DNA from: Rhodocyclales bacterium
Lineage (GTDB): Bacteria; Pseudomonadota; Gammaproteobacteria; Burkholderiales; Rhodocyclaceae
Direction: 5' to 3'
DNA length: 18,384 nucleotides
NCBI GenBank assembly: GCA_021286885.1
Contig: JAJTBM010000016.1
Span: 1-18,384 of the forward strand
Shown in pieces: positions 1 to 7,182 of the stretch. The notes under the pieces were generated by a model. It searched no databases, had not been told where the DNA came from, and saw nothing but the letters and a program-made list of their open reading frames with translations. Made by a program: the position numbers and the translations under genes. Numbering within the stretch: the first letter of the stretch is position 1; each line of letters opens with the position of its first letter.

Positions 1-1
1 G

Positions 2-1105
2 GCCAGCCCGGAGAACCTGCTGGCCATCCACAACCCGGTGCAAACCATTGCCGGCACCGAACTGAAATTCGAGGCCAGCGCCTTCGCCGGCAACGATCTG
101 TATGCCGCCCACCGGCTGGCCGACGAGTGGGCCAGCCCCCCCGACACCCGCCCGGGCCGCAATCTGGCTGTGGGCCATGCCCGGGCCGAACTAAGCGCGC
201 AGTATGGTGGCTTCAGCGTGAGCAGTTTCAAGCGCTTTGACGGCTTTGGTACCGCCACCCGAGACGCGGTAAATTTCTACTACGGCAGCCAGCAACCCGA
301 CAGCCTGCTGGCCCGACCCGGCACCCTGGACCTGCGCTATGGCTTCACCGGCTTTTCTGCCTCCGGCGTCCGGCTGGGCTGGAGCGGCCAGGTGCAGGAA
401 AAACTGCGCGTGGGCTTCAGCCTGAACCTGATGAAGGCCGGCATCCTGCGCCAGGAGCGGATCAAGGGCACGGCCACGGTGAGTGGCGGGGTCGGCACCG
501 TGGCCGGCACGCGCACCCTGCTGTATACCGGGCTGGACTACACCCCAGCCGCCGAAGCCAACATCAACGACTTCTCCCCCTACGCCCAATCCACCACCGA
601 CAAGGGCCAGGGGCGCAGCCTTGATCTGGGCATGCAATGGGATCTGCGCCCGGATCTGCACCTGACCCTGATTGCCAACGATCTGCTGGGCCAGCTGTCC
701 TGGAAGCAGGTGCCTGAACTCACCCAGAACTTCAACGACGCCAACTGGCCCCTGGAATTCAATGTGCCGGGCAGCACCGCCAAGATCACCGGCACCAATC
801 GCTATCGTGATTACACCCTCCACCTCAAGCCCAAGCTGAGCAGCAGCCTGCGCTGGGATGCTGCCGACACCTGGGGCGTGGACGGGGGCTTCGCGACCCG
901 GGCCGGCGTGTGCCTGCCGGAAGCCGGCGCGTTCTGGCGCTGGGCAGATGCCGGCATTGCCCGGCTCTCGTACGAACCCCGCTTTGGCTCCCTGGGGCTG
1001 GGCTTGGGCTACGGCCCCTTCTTTGTGGAAGGGCGCACCGACCGAACCAACCTCAACAACGCCCACACCGTGGGCCTCCAGGCGGGCGTGGCCCTGCGTT
1101 TCTAA
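2..1105 (+). CDS. Outer-membrane beta-barrel protein, 5' end outside window
   Basis: The reading frame is open to the left edge of the window, so the true start and any signal peptide lie upstream; an internal GTG at 38 is not a convincing start. About 367 residues are visible. The sequence has many short strands of alternating polar and hydrophobic residues, is rich in Gly, aromatic residues and Asn/Asp, and ends in a terminal Phe after GLQAGVALRF, the usual C-terminal signature recognised by the BAM machinery. This indicates an outer-membrane barrel with roughly a dozen or more strands. I do not recognise the family, and transport, adhesion or conduit roles cannot be told apart. One Cys (in AGVCLPEAG) is unusual for a barrel. 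The gene ends 77 bases before the NifX-like gene and could be cotranscribed with it. Confidence is high that it is a real gene and moderate for the barrel call. Confidence 0.75.
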   Translation, partial: ASPENLLAIHNPVQTIAGTELKFEASAFAGNDLYAAHRLADEWASPPDTRPGRNLAVGHARAELSAQYGGFSVSSFKRFDGFGTATRDAVNFYYGSQQPDSLLARPGTLDLRYGFTGFSASGVRLGWSGQVQEKLRVGFSLNLMKAGILRQERIKGTATVSGGVGTVAGTRTLLYTGLDYTPAAEANINDFSPYAQSTTDKGQGRSLDLGMQWDLRPDLHLTLIANDLLGQLSWKQVPELTQNFNDANWPLEFNVPGSTAKITGTNRYRDYTLHLKPKLSSSLRWDAADTWGVDGGFATRAGVCLPEAGAFWRWADAGIARLSYEPRFGSLGLGLGYGPFFVEGRTDRTNLNNAHTVGLQAGVALRF

Positions 1106-1177
1106 GCCCCGAACCCGGACTTTCGGGCTGGCACAAAACTCGCTGCCCGATGGGTTTCCACCTGCACCCATCGGGAG
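1106..1177 (+). promoter_or_regulatory. Leader with mutually exclusive hairpins covering the ribosome site of the NifX-like gene
   Basis: A perfect 10-bp inverted repeat, CCCGATGGGT (1146-1155) and ACCCATCGGG (1166-1175) with a 10-base loop, takes the GGG of the Shine-Dalgarno GGGAG (1173-1177) into its stem. Upstream, CCCGAA (1108-1113) can pair with TTCGGG (1122-1127). Alternatively TCGGGC (1123-1128) can pair with GCCCGA (1145-1150), which would break both other stems. This is the layout of a translational on/off switch. There is no U-run after the hairpin, so it is not a simple terminator of the barrel gene. The pairing is seen directly; regulation is inferred. Confidence 0.5.
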
Positions 1178-1182
1178 TTCCC

Positions 1183-1539
1183 ATGCGCCAGACCGTCCGG
1201 ATTGCCGTTGCCACCAAGGGCCACGGCCAGATTGACCTGCATTTCGGCCACGCCGACGCTTTTGAGGTGTACGACATCGACCCCGAAGGTAGGATTTCGC
1301 ACATCGGACAGAGGCAGGTGGAACACTACTGCCAGGGGGGCTTCGGGGATGAGGACAAGCGGGAAGTCATCATCCGCGCCTTGGCCGACTGCCAGGGGCT
1401 GCTGGTGGCCAAGATTGGCGACGGCCCCAAAAACCGGCTCGCCGCTGCCGGCATCGAAGCGAGCGATGACTTTGCCTATGGGGCCACCGATGAAGGTCTG
1501 CGGGGCTGGTTTGCGGCCCTGCAAACCCGCACGGTTTGA
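1183..1539 (+). CDS. NifX/NifB C-terminal-type protein (dinitrogenase iron-molybdenum cofactor family)
   Basis: A 118-residue protein made of one dinitrogenase FeMo-cofactor-biosynthesis domain (the NifX, NafY C-terminal and NifB C-terminal fold). Diagnostic stretches are the N-terminal strand VRIAVATKG (5-13), the LHFGHADAFEVYDI segment (around 19-32), HYCQGGFGDED (around 48-58), and ALADCQGLLVAKIGDGPKNRL (around 66-86) followed by AAGIEA. Family members bind or carry Fe-S/FeMo-co precursors. Stand-alone copies also occur away from nif genes with unknown roles, and no other nif gene is in the window. The start is the ATG at 1183, with GGGAG five bases upstream; the frame stays open further upstream, but those residues do not look like this family. 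Cys50 and the His residues are candidate ligands. The ribosome site lies in a strong hairpin (1146-1175). The family call is firm; the function here is not. Confidence 0.85.
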   Translation: MRQTVRIAVATKGHGQIDLHFGHADAFEVYDIDPEGRISHIGQRQVEHYCQGGFGDEDKREVIIRALADCQGLLVAKIGDGPKNRLAAAGIEASDDFAYGATDEGLRGWFAALQTRTV

Positions 1540-1560
1540 CCCGCTCAAGCCGGCAACCCA

Positions 1561-1574
1561 TGTAAAGTTTTACA
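1561..1574. other. TGTAAA-GT-TTTACA dyad
   Basis: A perfect 6-bp inverted repeat with a two-base centre sits 22 bases after the NifX-like stop codon and about 300 bases before the symporter gene. It could be an operator for either direction or chance in an AT-rich patch. No T-run follows, so it is not a terminator. Confidence 0.25.
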
Positions 1575-1665
1575 TTATCGTGGCTGCACCCGAGGCGGGC
1601 TTCCCGTAAACTGATGCTGCAAAGCAACAAATCTCGACACGCGCACCTCTACGCGCACTGCCCCA

Positions 1666-1711
1666 TTCGGTTTTCCATACACCATTTTGGTGCACCATCC
1701 GAAAAACCGAA
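1666..1711 (+). promoter_or_regulatory. Probable upstream activator sites (TTCGG-N4-CCGAA type) for the symporter promoter
   Basis: Two elements resemble TTCGG-N4-CCGAA, which I recall as the site of AauR, the sigma54 activator of acidic amino acid uptake in Pseudomonas. TTCGGTTTTCCATA (1666-1679) and TCCGAAAAACCGAA (1698-1711) each match 8 of 10 defined bases, with centres 32 bp (three helical turns) apart. Together they also form a 9-bp inverted repeat, TTCGGTTTT/AAAACCGAA. They lie about 100-145 bp upstream of the predicted transcription start, the usual enhancer distance. Between them is the palindrome TGGTGCACCA (1688-1697), a separate FadR/GntR-like motif. Confidence 0.45.
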
Positions 1712-1745
1712 CGCTCCGCCCCGGCAAAAATCAAAACCCTCACAA

Positions 1746-1758
1746 AATCATTGCTTTA
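1746..1758 (+). promoter_or_regulatory. Possible IHF site
   Basis: AATCATTGCTTTA matches the IHF consensus WATCARNNNNTTR except at the R position. It lies between the enhancer-like sites and the -24/-12 promoter, where IHF bends DNA in many sigma54 promoters. On sequence alone this is weak; the position adds support. Confidence 0.3.
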
Positions 1759-1760
1759 GA

Positions 1761-1779
1761 TTGGTGCCCTGAGCACCAA
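1761..1779. promoter_or_regulatory. TTGGTGC-N5-GCACCAA operator-like inverted repeat
   Basis: A perfect 7-bp inverted repeat lies directly against the -24 element (1784). It shares the GCACCAA half-site with the boxes at 10904 and 10925 beside the GntR/FCD gene, and with the palindrome TGGTGCACCA at 1688-1697. TGGT...ACCA symmetry is typical of FadR-subfamily GntR operators. A protein bound here would probably hinder sigma54 polymerase, so repression is the simplest reading. Confidence 0.4.
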
Positions 1780-1783
1780 AAAG

Positions 1784-1798
1784 TGGCACAAGTCCTGC
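1784..1798 (+). promoter_or_regulatory. Sigma54 (-24/-12) promoter of the symporter gene
   Basis: TGGCACAAGTCCTGC matches the sigma54 consensus TGGCAC-N5-TTGC: the -24 GG (1785-1786) and -12 GC (1797-1798) are exactly spaced, and only the first T of TTGC is replaced by C. Transcription would begin near 1810, giving a leader of about 70 bases before the ATG at 1878. Enhancer-like sites and a possible IHF site lie upstream in the expected order. Confidence 0.65.
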
Positions 1799-1877
1799 CT
1801 ACAGGAAGTCCTTTCTCCCCCCGCGCCATGCCCCCGGGCACCTTGGCCGGTCCGATTCACGCAGACAGGACTTCCTC

Positions 1878-3173
1878 ATGAAAGCAAACAAGTCGTCGAT
1901 GATCATCCTCATCGCGCTGATCCTCGGTATCGTGGTTGGTTACGCCTGTAACCAGTCTGCCGCCACGCCTGAAGCCGCCAAGGAGATTGCCGGTTACTTC
2001 AGCATCCTGACCGACGTCTTCCTGCGCATGATCAAGATGATCATTGCGCCCCTGGTGTTCGCCACCCTGGCTGCCGGCCTGGCCAATATCGGTGATTCCA
2101 AGACCGTTGGCCGCATCGGCGCCCGCGCACTGGGCTGGTTCCTGTGCGCCTCCCTGGTCTCCCTGACCCTGGGCCTGATCTTCGCCAACCTGCTGGAACC
2201 GGGCAAGAACCTGAACATGCCCCTGCCGGAAGTGGGCACCGCCACCAACCTGAAAACGGGCGCCCTGAACCTCAAGGACTTCATCACCCAGGTGTTCCCC
2301 AAGAGCATCTTTGAAGCCATGGCCGGCAACGCCGTGCTGCAGATCCTGGTGTTCGCCGTGTTCTTCGGCCTGGCCCTGGGCAACATGCACAACCAAGTCG
2401 CCATGAGCCTGGTGAAGACCCTGGAAGAAGTGGTCCATGTGATGCTGAAGGTCACCGACTACGTGATGCGCTTCGCCCCCATGGGCGTGTTCGGCGCCGT
2501 GGCCTCCGTGGTCACCGTGCAGGGCGTGGGCATCCTGACCGTGTTCGGCAAGCTGATGGGCAGCCTCTACCTGTCCCTGTTCGCCCTGTGGGCCATCCTG
2601 ATCTTTGCTGGCTATATGGTGCTGGGCAAGGACATCGGCCGTCTGCTCAAGCTCATCCGCAACCCGATGCTGATCGGCTTCTCCACCGCCAGCAGCGAAT
2701 CCGCCTACCCCAAGGTGATGGAACAGCTGGAAAAGTTTGGCGTCAGCAACCGGATCACCGGCTTCGTGCTGCCCCTGGGCTACTCCTTCAACCTGGACGG
2801 CTCCATGCTGTACACCGGCTTCGCCGCCCTGTTCGTGTCCCAGGCCTACAACATCCCCCTCACCCTGGGCGAGCAGATCACCATGCTGCTGGTGCTGATG
2901 GTGTCCAGCAAGGGCATCGCTGGCGTGCCCCGCGCCTCCCTGGTGGTGGTGGCCGCCGTGCTGCCCATGTTCCACCTGCCGGAAGCCGGCCTGCTGCTGA
3001 TCATGGGTGTTGACCACTTCATGGACATGGGCCGCACCGCCACCAACGTGCTGGGCAACACTATTGCCACCGCCGTGGTCGCCAAGTGGGAAAATGCCAT
3101 CGAGCCGGTCAATGCCGCCTACGACGACCAGGACGAAGCCCTTCCCGAACCGGAAGAACGCGCCAAGGCTTGA
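1878..3173 (+). CDS. Acidic amino acid/dicarboxylate:cation symporter (DAACS family)
   Basis: A 431-residue inner-membrane symporter of the DAACS/SLC1 family with the whole fold: N-terminal helices, the RMIKMIIAPLVFATL segment, the serine-rich hairpin STASSES, the unwound helix-7 motif FNLDGSMLYTG, the second hairpin SSKGIAGVPRAS, and helix 8 DMGRTATNVLGN. In helix 8 it keeps the Asp-x-x-Arg-Thr-x-x-Asn pattern that binds the amino and side-chain groups of aspartate/glutamate in GltPh. The second symporter here (9401-10708) has Gly at that Asp, as expected for a C4-dicarboxylate carrier. I therefore infer a glutamate/aspartate substrate, though homologues are often annotated simply as DctA. 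The start is the ATG at 1878 with AGGA upstream. It is a single-gene unit behind a sigma54 promoter and before a strong terminator. The C-terminal tail is acidic. Confidence 0.88.
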   Translation: MKANKSSMIILIALILGIVVGYACNQSAATPEAAKEIAGYFSILTDVFLRMIKMIIAPLVFATLAAGLANIGDSKTVGRIGARALGWFLCASLVSLTLGLIFANLLEPGKNLNMPLPEVGTATNLKTGALNLKDFITQVFPKSIFEAMAGNAVLQILVFAVFFGLALGNMHNQVAMSLVKTLEEVVHVMLKVTDYVMRFAPMGVFGAVASVVTVQGVGILTVFGKLMGSLYLSLFALWAILIFAGYMVLGKDIGRLLKLIRNPMLIGFSTASSESAYPKVMEQLEKFGVSNRITGFVLPLGYSFNLDGSMLYTGFAALFVSQAYNIPLTLGEQITMLLVLMVSSKGIAGVPRASLVVVAAVLPMFHLPEAGLLLIMGVDHFMDMGRTATNVLGNTIATAVVAKWENAIEPVNAAYDDQDEALPEPEERAKA

Positions 3174-3229
3174 TCGCCTGAACGCCCTCGCCCTGACCGA
3201 CGCTTTTGAACTGACACTCTAAAGCGCCC

Positions 3230-3264
3230 CGGCCCGACGCCTTCACCGGCCTCGGGCCGTTTTT
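3230..3264 (+). terminator. Rho-independent terminator after the symporter gene
   Basis: CGGCCCGA (3230-3237) pairs perfectly with TCGGGCCG (3252-3259) and is followed at once by five T residues. It closes the symporter transcript and lies 10 bases before the next start codon, so the exporter gene probably needs its own promoter or readthrough. Confidence 0.85.
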
Positions 3265-3274
3265 CATTGGAACC

Positions 3275-4048
3275 ATGGATACACTCTTCGACTTCGTGCT
3301 GCTCGGCAGCGTTGCCTTCTTCGCCGGCCTGGTGGATGCGGTGGTGGGCGGCGGCGGTCTGATCCAGACCCCCGCCCTCCTCACCCACTTTCCCCAGGCC
3401 TCCATTCCGTGCGTGTTCGGCACCAACAAACTCTCCAGCGTGGCGGGCACCTGTTCGGCCCTGTGGCGCTACGCCAAGGCGGTTCCACTGCCCTGGAAAG
3501 AAGTGGGCCCGGCGGCCCTCACCGCCCTGGTGGGCGCCTGGCTGGGCGCGGCGCTGGTGGCCTGGCTGCCCCGGGAAGCCATGCGCCCCCTGGTGGTGGT
3601 GCTGATGCTGGCGGTGGCGATTTACACCTTCAAGCGCAAGGATTTCGGCCACGCGCCGACCCGGGAACTCACCCCCGCCGACCGCTGGACGCTCCCCCTG
3701 TTTGGCGGGCTCCTCGGCTTTTCCGACGGCATCTTCGGCCCCGGCACCGGCAGCTTTCTGGTGTTCGGCTTTGTGCGCCTGTTCGGGATGGACTTCCTGC
3801 GCGCCTCGGCCAGCGCCAAGCTGGTGAATGCGGCCACCAACATCTCGGCCATCAGCTTCTTTGCCAGCCACGGCCCGCTGATGTGGTCGGTGGGGCTCAT
3901 CATGGGCGTGTTCAATCTGCTGGGCGCCCAGGTGGGCACCCGACTGGCCCTGCGCCGGGGCACCGGCTTCGTGCGCCAGGCGTTTTTGATTGTGGTGGCG
4001 CTGCTCATCGCCAAGTTGGGCTGGGACATCCTCAAGGAGTGGCTGTAG
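3275..4048 (+). CDS. TauE/SafE (TSUP) family membrane permease
   Basis: A 257-residue polytopic inner-membrane protein with about eight hydrophobic segments in two similar halves. The N-terminal half contains GLVDAVVGGGGLIQTPALL and the second half contains GFSDGIFGPGTGSFLVFGF. This glycine-rich internal duplication is the hallmark of the TauE/SafE/TSUP family. Members export sulfite, sulfoacetate or other small organic sulfur anions, and many have unknown substrates. FGTNKLSSVAGT (around 49-60) is also typical. The ATG at 3275 has only a weak GG-rich ribosome site. No sulfur gene lies nearby, so the substrate cannot be assigned. It sits alone between the terminator at 3230-3264 and the next small gene. 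Confidence 0.88.
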   Translation: MDTLFDFVLLGSVAFFAGLVDAVVGGGGLIQTPALLTHFPQASIPCVFGTNKLSSVAGTCSALWRYAKAVPLPWKEVGPAALTALVGAWLGAALVAWLPREAMRPLVVVLMLAVAIYTFKRKDFGHAPTRELTPADRWTLPLFGGLLGFSDGIFGPGTGSFLVFGFVRLFGMDFLRASASAKLVNAATNISAISFFASHGPLMWSVGLIMGVFNLLGAQVGTRLALRRGTGFVRQAFLIVVALLIAKLGWDILKEWL

Positions 4049-4153
4049 GAGTGTAAGCCCGCCCAGTCCAAGCCGGCATGTCAAGCAGCCAGTGCACTGC
4101 GGGAGGTACGAGGCCCGGGTAAAATCCGCCCAGCCCATCGACCGGAGATACCC

Positions 4154-4474
4154 ATGCCCCGCCTTCCCGCCCTGCTCCTCACGGCCCTGCTGGGCTTGTC
4201 CATCTTCCCTGCCCGGGCCCAGATGCCCAGCCTGTGCGAAAGCACCTGCAAGGCCGAGCTGACCCAGTGCCGCAAGGATGCCCTTGCCACCAAAGGCACG
4301 GAAGGCGCACTGCCCGTGTATACCGCCACCCGCGAACCGAGCCAGATCGGTGACTACACCACGGTCGCGGAGGCCGCCCGGCGTGAAAACGCAGGCATCC
4401 AGGGGCGCCTGGAGGAACGCTACACCGACTGCCAGAATGCCCATCTGCGCTGCCGGCAGAACTGCCCCCGTTAA
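4154..4474 (+). CDS. Small exported Cys-rich protein, unknown function
   Basis: A 106-residue protein with a clear signal peptide: positive MPR, a hydrophobic core LLLTALLGLSIF, then cleavage probably after ARA (about residue 22). The mature part of about 84 residues has six Cys in two mirrored clusters, CESTCKAELTQC near the start and CQNAHLRCRQNC near the end, separated by a polar helix-prone stretch. The C-x3-C and C-x6/7-C spacings suggest a helical hairpin held by disulfides, as in twin CX(n)C proteins, or a metal site. I do not recognise the family. The start has a good GGAG 6-9 bases upstream (ACCGGAGATACCC). It converges on the purine operon and shares its terminator region. Confidence 0.7.
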   Translation: MPRLPALLLTALLGLSIFPARAQMPSLCESTCKAELTQCRKDALATKGTEGALPVYTATREPSQIGDYTTVAEAARRENAGIQGRLEERYTDCQNAHLRCRQNCPR

Positions 4475-4478
4475 GCCC

Positions 4479-4516
4479 AAAAAAAACCGACTGCAGGCCC
4501 GGAGGCCGGCAGTCGG
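4479..4516 (-). terminator. Terminator of the minus-strand purine operon
   Basis: A long hairpin pairs CCGACTGC (4487-4494) with GCAGTCGG (4509-4516), with an inner GGCC/GGCC stem and a four-base loop. On the minus strand it is followed by eight T residues (the A-run at 4479-4486). It lies 60 bases past the allA stop codon and just past the stop of the convergent small gene. Confidence 0.85.
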
Positions 4517-4578
4517 ACAAAGACCAGGTCAGGCGCGCAGAGCCGTCAAAAGCTCATCCTGACCGGGGGAGGGAAAAC

Positions 4579-5139
4579 TCAGGCGGCGTGCAGCGCAACG
4601 GCCTCCTCAGGCAGGGAGATCAAGCAGGGCACGTCCAGCACCACCTCATCGCAGTTGGGGCCCAGGCCGCTCCGGTCGATCACCAGAAAATCACTCACTT
4701 CGCCCAGGGCCAGCAGCGGGTGGTGCCACACCCCGGGGGCGTAGTTCACCCCCTGCCCCGGACGGGCCAGGAAGAGGCGCAGATCCTCGGCCCGGGGAGC
4801 CGCACCGGGGCGGGCCACCACCACCAGATAGGGCCGCTCCGCGAGGGGCATGAAGGCCTGGCTGCCCAGGGGGTGACGCTCCATCATCTCCACCCGGAAG
4901 GGCAGCGCCCGGGGCAGGCCCCGGAAGATGGACACAATCGCTCGCCCCTCCGGCCCGGGCTCGATGCGGGCCAGATCGTGGTAACGCTCGGTATTGCCCC
5001 CGTTGATGGTGAAATGGCGGGCGCCCTCATCGGCCTCGATCACCTCACCAAAGGGCGCAAAGGCCTCCCGGCTGAGGGGCTCCAGGGCCAGCAGGTGCGG
5101 CACCGCCTCCACAGGCGGGCAGACATCAGTCGCGGACAT
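4579..5139 (-). CDS. allA: Ureidoglycolate lyase AllA
   Basis: A 186-residue cytoplasmic enzyme of the AllA family that splits ureidoglycolate into glyoxylate and urea, the last step of this pathway. Family marks are [12 protein letters not shown] (45-56), [13 protein letters not shown] (87-99), [15 protein letters not shown] (131-145) and the DFLVIDR strand (150-156), together giving the cupin-like fold with its WHH motif. Length is normal, slightly longer than E. coli AllA (160). The start ATG at 5139 overlaps the alc stop by one base (TGATG) and has a strong AAGGAGG just upstream inside alc. It is the last gene of the operon, followed by the terminator. Making urea rather than ammonia implies a urease elsewhere in the genome. 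Confidence 0.93.
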   Translation of the reverse strand: MSATDVCPPVEAVPHLLALEPLSREAFAPFGEVIEADEGARHFTINGGNTERYHDLARIEPGPEGRAIVSIFRGLPRALPFRVEMMERHPLGSQAFMPLAERPYLVVVARPGAAPRAEDLRLFLARPGQGVNYAPGVWHHPLLALGEVSDFLVIDRSGLGPNCDEVVLDVPCLISLPEEAVALHAA

Positions 5140-6191
5140 CAATCCTCCTTGCGCACCGGGCGCCCCCACAGACGCAGGCGCGAAACGCCGCCATCCGGAA
5201 AGATGTTGAAACGCACGTGGGTGATGGGCCCCAGGGCGGCGATGGCCTCGGTGAAGGTATGCACCGCATCCATCTGGAGCTTCTGCTCGGGCAGCAGGGT
5301 CTGCCAGAACATGGACTGGGTGGTGATGGAGCGGTCGGTGCCCCCCGTCACGCAGGCGGCCTGGATGGAGCAGCGGTCCGGGTAGTTGCCCTTGAAGAAG
5401 GCGGTATCCACCTCGATGCGCTCCACCACGCCGGGGGTGCCCAGTTCCAGCACGCACCAGTCGTTGCCCGGTTCGCGCCGGCGGCGGGTTTCCCAACCGT
5501 CACCCATGTTCACGCCGCGCCCGGGGAGCAGCAGGGCCGAGACGCTGGAGCCAAAGCTCGCGTCGTTCCACGACACCGCCCGGCCCCCGTTTTCCATGGC
5601 CACCAGGTCGATGACTTCATCCCCGCTCAGGTTTTCCAGGGCGCCCACCGGGCGGCCATACACCCGCAGCCGGGCGATGCCGCCATCCGGGTAGATGTTG
5701 ACCCGCAGGTGGGTCCAGGCCGCGCTACTGGCGCATTCCAGAATGTGGTGGCTATTGGGCCCCAGGGGCGTAGCAGGCAGGATCTCGGTCCAGGTGGCCT
5801 GCTGGAGCACCTCCACCGCGTCGCTGGCCGAGACCGTGGCTTCGATCGAAACGGCGGGCGGGTAATTGCCGGTGAAGTGGCTGGTATCCACGTCAAACCC
5901 CCGGATCACGCCCTTCACCCCCAGCTTCACCAGGGCCCAGTCGTGGCCGGCGACGCGCTTGCGGCGGGATTCCCAGCCGTCCATCCACTTGCCGTTGGTG
6001 TCGAACTTGCCGGGCACGAACTGGGCCGGGTCGGGGTTGAGCATGCGCGAGACTTCGGCGAAGAAGTCATCCGACGCGTACAGGGCCCGGGCCCCGAGGC
6101 GCGGGCTGGCGAGATCCACCGAACGCAGGGCCCAATCGGGCAGGTCGGCGGCGGGGGCGAAGATGGGAGCGCCGCGAATGTGGCTGGCCAT
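5139..6191 (-). CDS. alc: Allantoicase
   Basis: A 350-residue allantoicase that hydrolyses allantoate to ureidoglycolate and urea in the cytoplasm. It shows the typical internal duplication of two jelly-roll domains. DGWESRRKR (71-79) recurs as DGWETRRRR (231-239), [13 protein letters not shown] (99-111) as [13 protein letters not shown] (259-271), and [18 protein letters not shown] (165-182) as [18 protein letters not shown] (329-346). The chosen ATG at 6191 has AAGGAG about eight bases upstream; the frame is open further upstream, but those residues would read into the intergenic space and puuE. It starts 26 bases after the puuE stop and overlaps allA by one base, so it is cotranscribed. 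The repeats are protein-level family features, not recent DNA duplications. Confidence 0.95.
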   Translation of the reverse strand: MASHIRGAPIFAPAADLPDWALRSVDLASPRLGARALYASDDFFAEVSRMLNPDPAQFVPGKFDTNGKWMDGWESRRKRVAGHDWALVKLGVKGVIRGFDVDTSHFTGNYPPAVSIEATVSASDAVEVLQQATWTEILPATPLGPNSHHILECASSAAWTHLRVNIYPDGGIARLRVYGRPVGALENLSGDEVIDLVAMENGGRAVSWNDASFGSSVSALLLPGRGVNMGDGWETRRRREPGNDWCVLELGTPGVVERIEVDTAFFKGNYPDRCSIQAACVTGGTDRSITTQSMFWQTLLPEQKLQMDAVHTFTEAIAALGPITHVRFNIFPDGGVSRLRLWGRPVRKED

Positions 6192-6217
6192 GGATGTGTC
6201 TCCTTGTGCTTGGGTTA

Positions 6218-7171
6218 TCAGGGCTGGGCTTGCCAGGGGTGGCGGGCCACCCAGTGACGGGCGATATCCACCCGGCGGCAGACCCACACCTTGTCGTGTT
6301 TTTCGATGTGGTCCAGAAAGCGCTGCAAGGCCCGGAAGCGGCCCGGCCGGCCCAGCAGCCGGCAGTGCATGCCCACGCTGAGCATGGCCGGGCGCTCGTC
6401 CCCTTCGGCGTACATCACGTCGAAGGCATCGCGCAGGTATTCAAAGAACTCGTCCCCGTGGGAGAAACCCTGGGGCAGCGAGAAGCGCATGTCGTTGGTG
6501 TCCAGGGTGTAGGGCACGATCAGGTGGGGCACCTCGGTGCCATCGGTGCGCTGCACCCGGGTCCAGAACGGGAGGTCGTCCCCGTAGTAGTCGGAGTCGT
6601 ACAGAAAGCCGCCATCGTCGGCCACCAGCCGGCGGGTGTTGGGGGAGTCCCGCCCGGTGTACCAGCCCAGAGGACGTTCGCCGGTAAGTTGCTGGATGAT
6701 CTCCATGCCGATGCGCATGTGTTCGCGCGCGGTGGCCTCATCCACGTTCTTGTAGTGTCTCCAGCGCCAGCCGGGGCAGGCGATTTCATGGCCCAGCTCG
6801 CGGAAGGCGGCGGTCAGCTCCGGGGGACGCTGGAGCGCCATCGACACCCCGAAGATGGTCATGGGCAGCCCGCGCCGCTCGAACTCGCGCAGGAAGCGCC
6901 ACACCCCGACCCGCGAGCCGTACTCGTAGACGCCCTCCATCGACAGGTGGCGTTCCGGGTAGCTGGCCGGGTTGAAAAGCTCGGACAGAAACTGCTCGCT
7001 GCCCGGGTCGCCGTGCAGCACGCAGTTTTCGCCGCCCTCTTCGTAATTGAGCACAAACTGGACGGCAATCCGCGCCCCGCCCGGCCAATCGGCGTGGGGC
7101 GGGTTGCGACCATAGCCGATCAGGTCGCGGGGGTAGGCTTGGGTAGCAGCAGAAAAATCGGAAGGTTTCAT
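6218..7171 (-). CDS. puuE: Allantoinase PuuE (polysaccharide deacetylase family)
   Basis: A 317-residue cofactor-independent allantoinase of the polysaccharide-deacetylase superfamily, hydrolysing allantoin to allantoate. Family blocks present: [36 protein letters not shown] (from residue 13), [11 protein letters not shown] (82-92), [20 protein letters not shown] (164-183), [12 protein letters not shown] (219-230) and [11 protein letters not shown] (266-276). Oddity: the segment usually ending in H-G-x-R-W reads CPGWRW (132-137), with Pro for His at 133. The ATG at 7171 has GGAG at good spacing (CCGGAGTTGCC). An alternative ATG at 7186 overlaps the uraD stop as ATGA and adds five residues. 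It lies within the operon between uraD and alc. Confidence 0.92.
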   Translation of the reverse strand: MKPSDFSAATQAYPRDLIGYGRNPPHADWPGGARIAVQFVLNYEEGGENCVLHGDPGSEQFLSELFNPASYPERHLSMEGVYEYGSRVGVWRFLREFERRGLPMTIFGVSMALQRPPELTAAFRELGHEIACPGWRWRHYKNVDEATAREHMRIGMEIIQQLTGERPLGWYTGRDSPNTRRLVADDGGFLYDSDYYGDDLPFWTRVQRTDGTEVPHLIVPYTLDTNDMRFSLPQGFSHGDEFFEYLRDAFDVMYAEGDERPAMLSVGMHCRLLGRPGRFRALQRFLDHIEKHDKVWVCRRVDIARHWVARHPWQAQP

Positions 7172-7182
7172 GGCAACTCCGG

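Noticed and set aside
71..118. Recent DNA duplication inside alc
   Set aside because: The two halves (alc residues 71-182 and 231-346; the coordinates given here are residues) match only at protein level, as in all allantoicases.
3119..4480. Long minus-strand open frame opposite the TauE/SafE gene and the small Cys-rich gene
   Set aside because: No family features; it crosses a terminator and two supported genes on the other strand.
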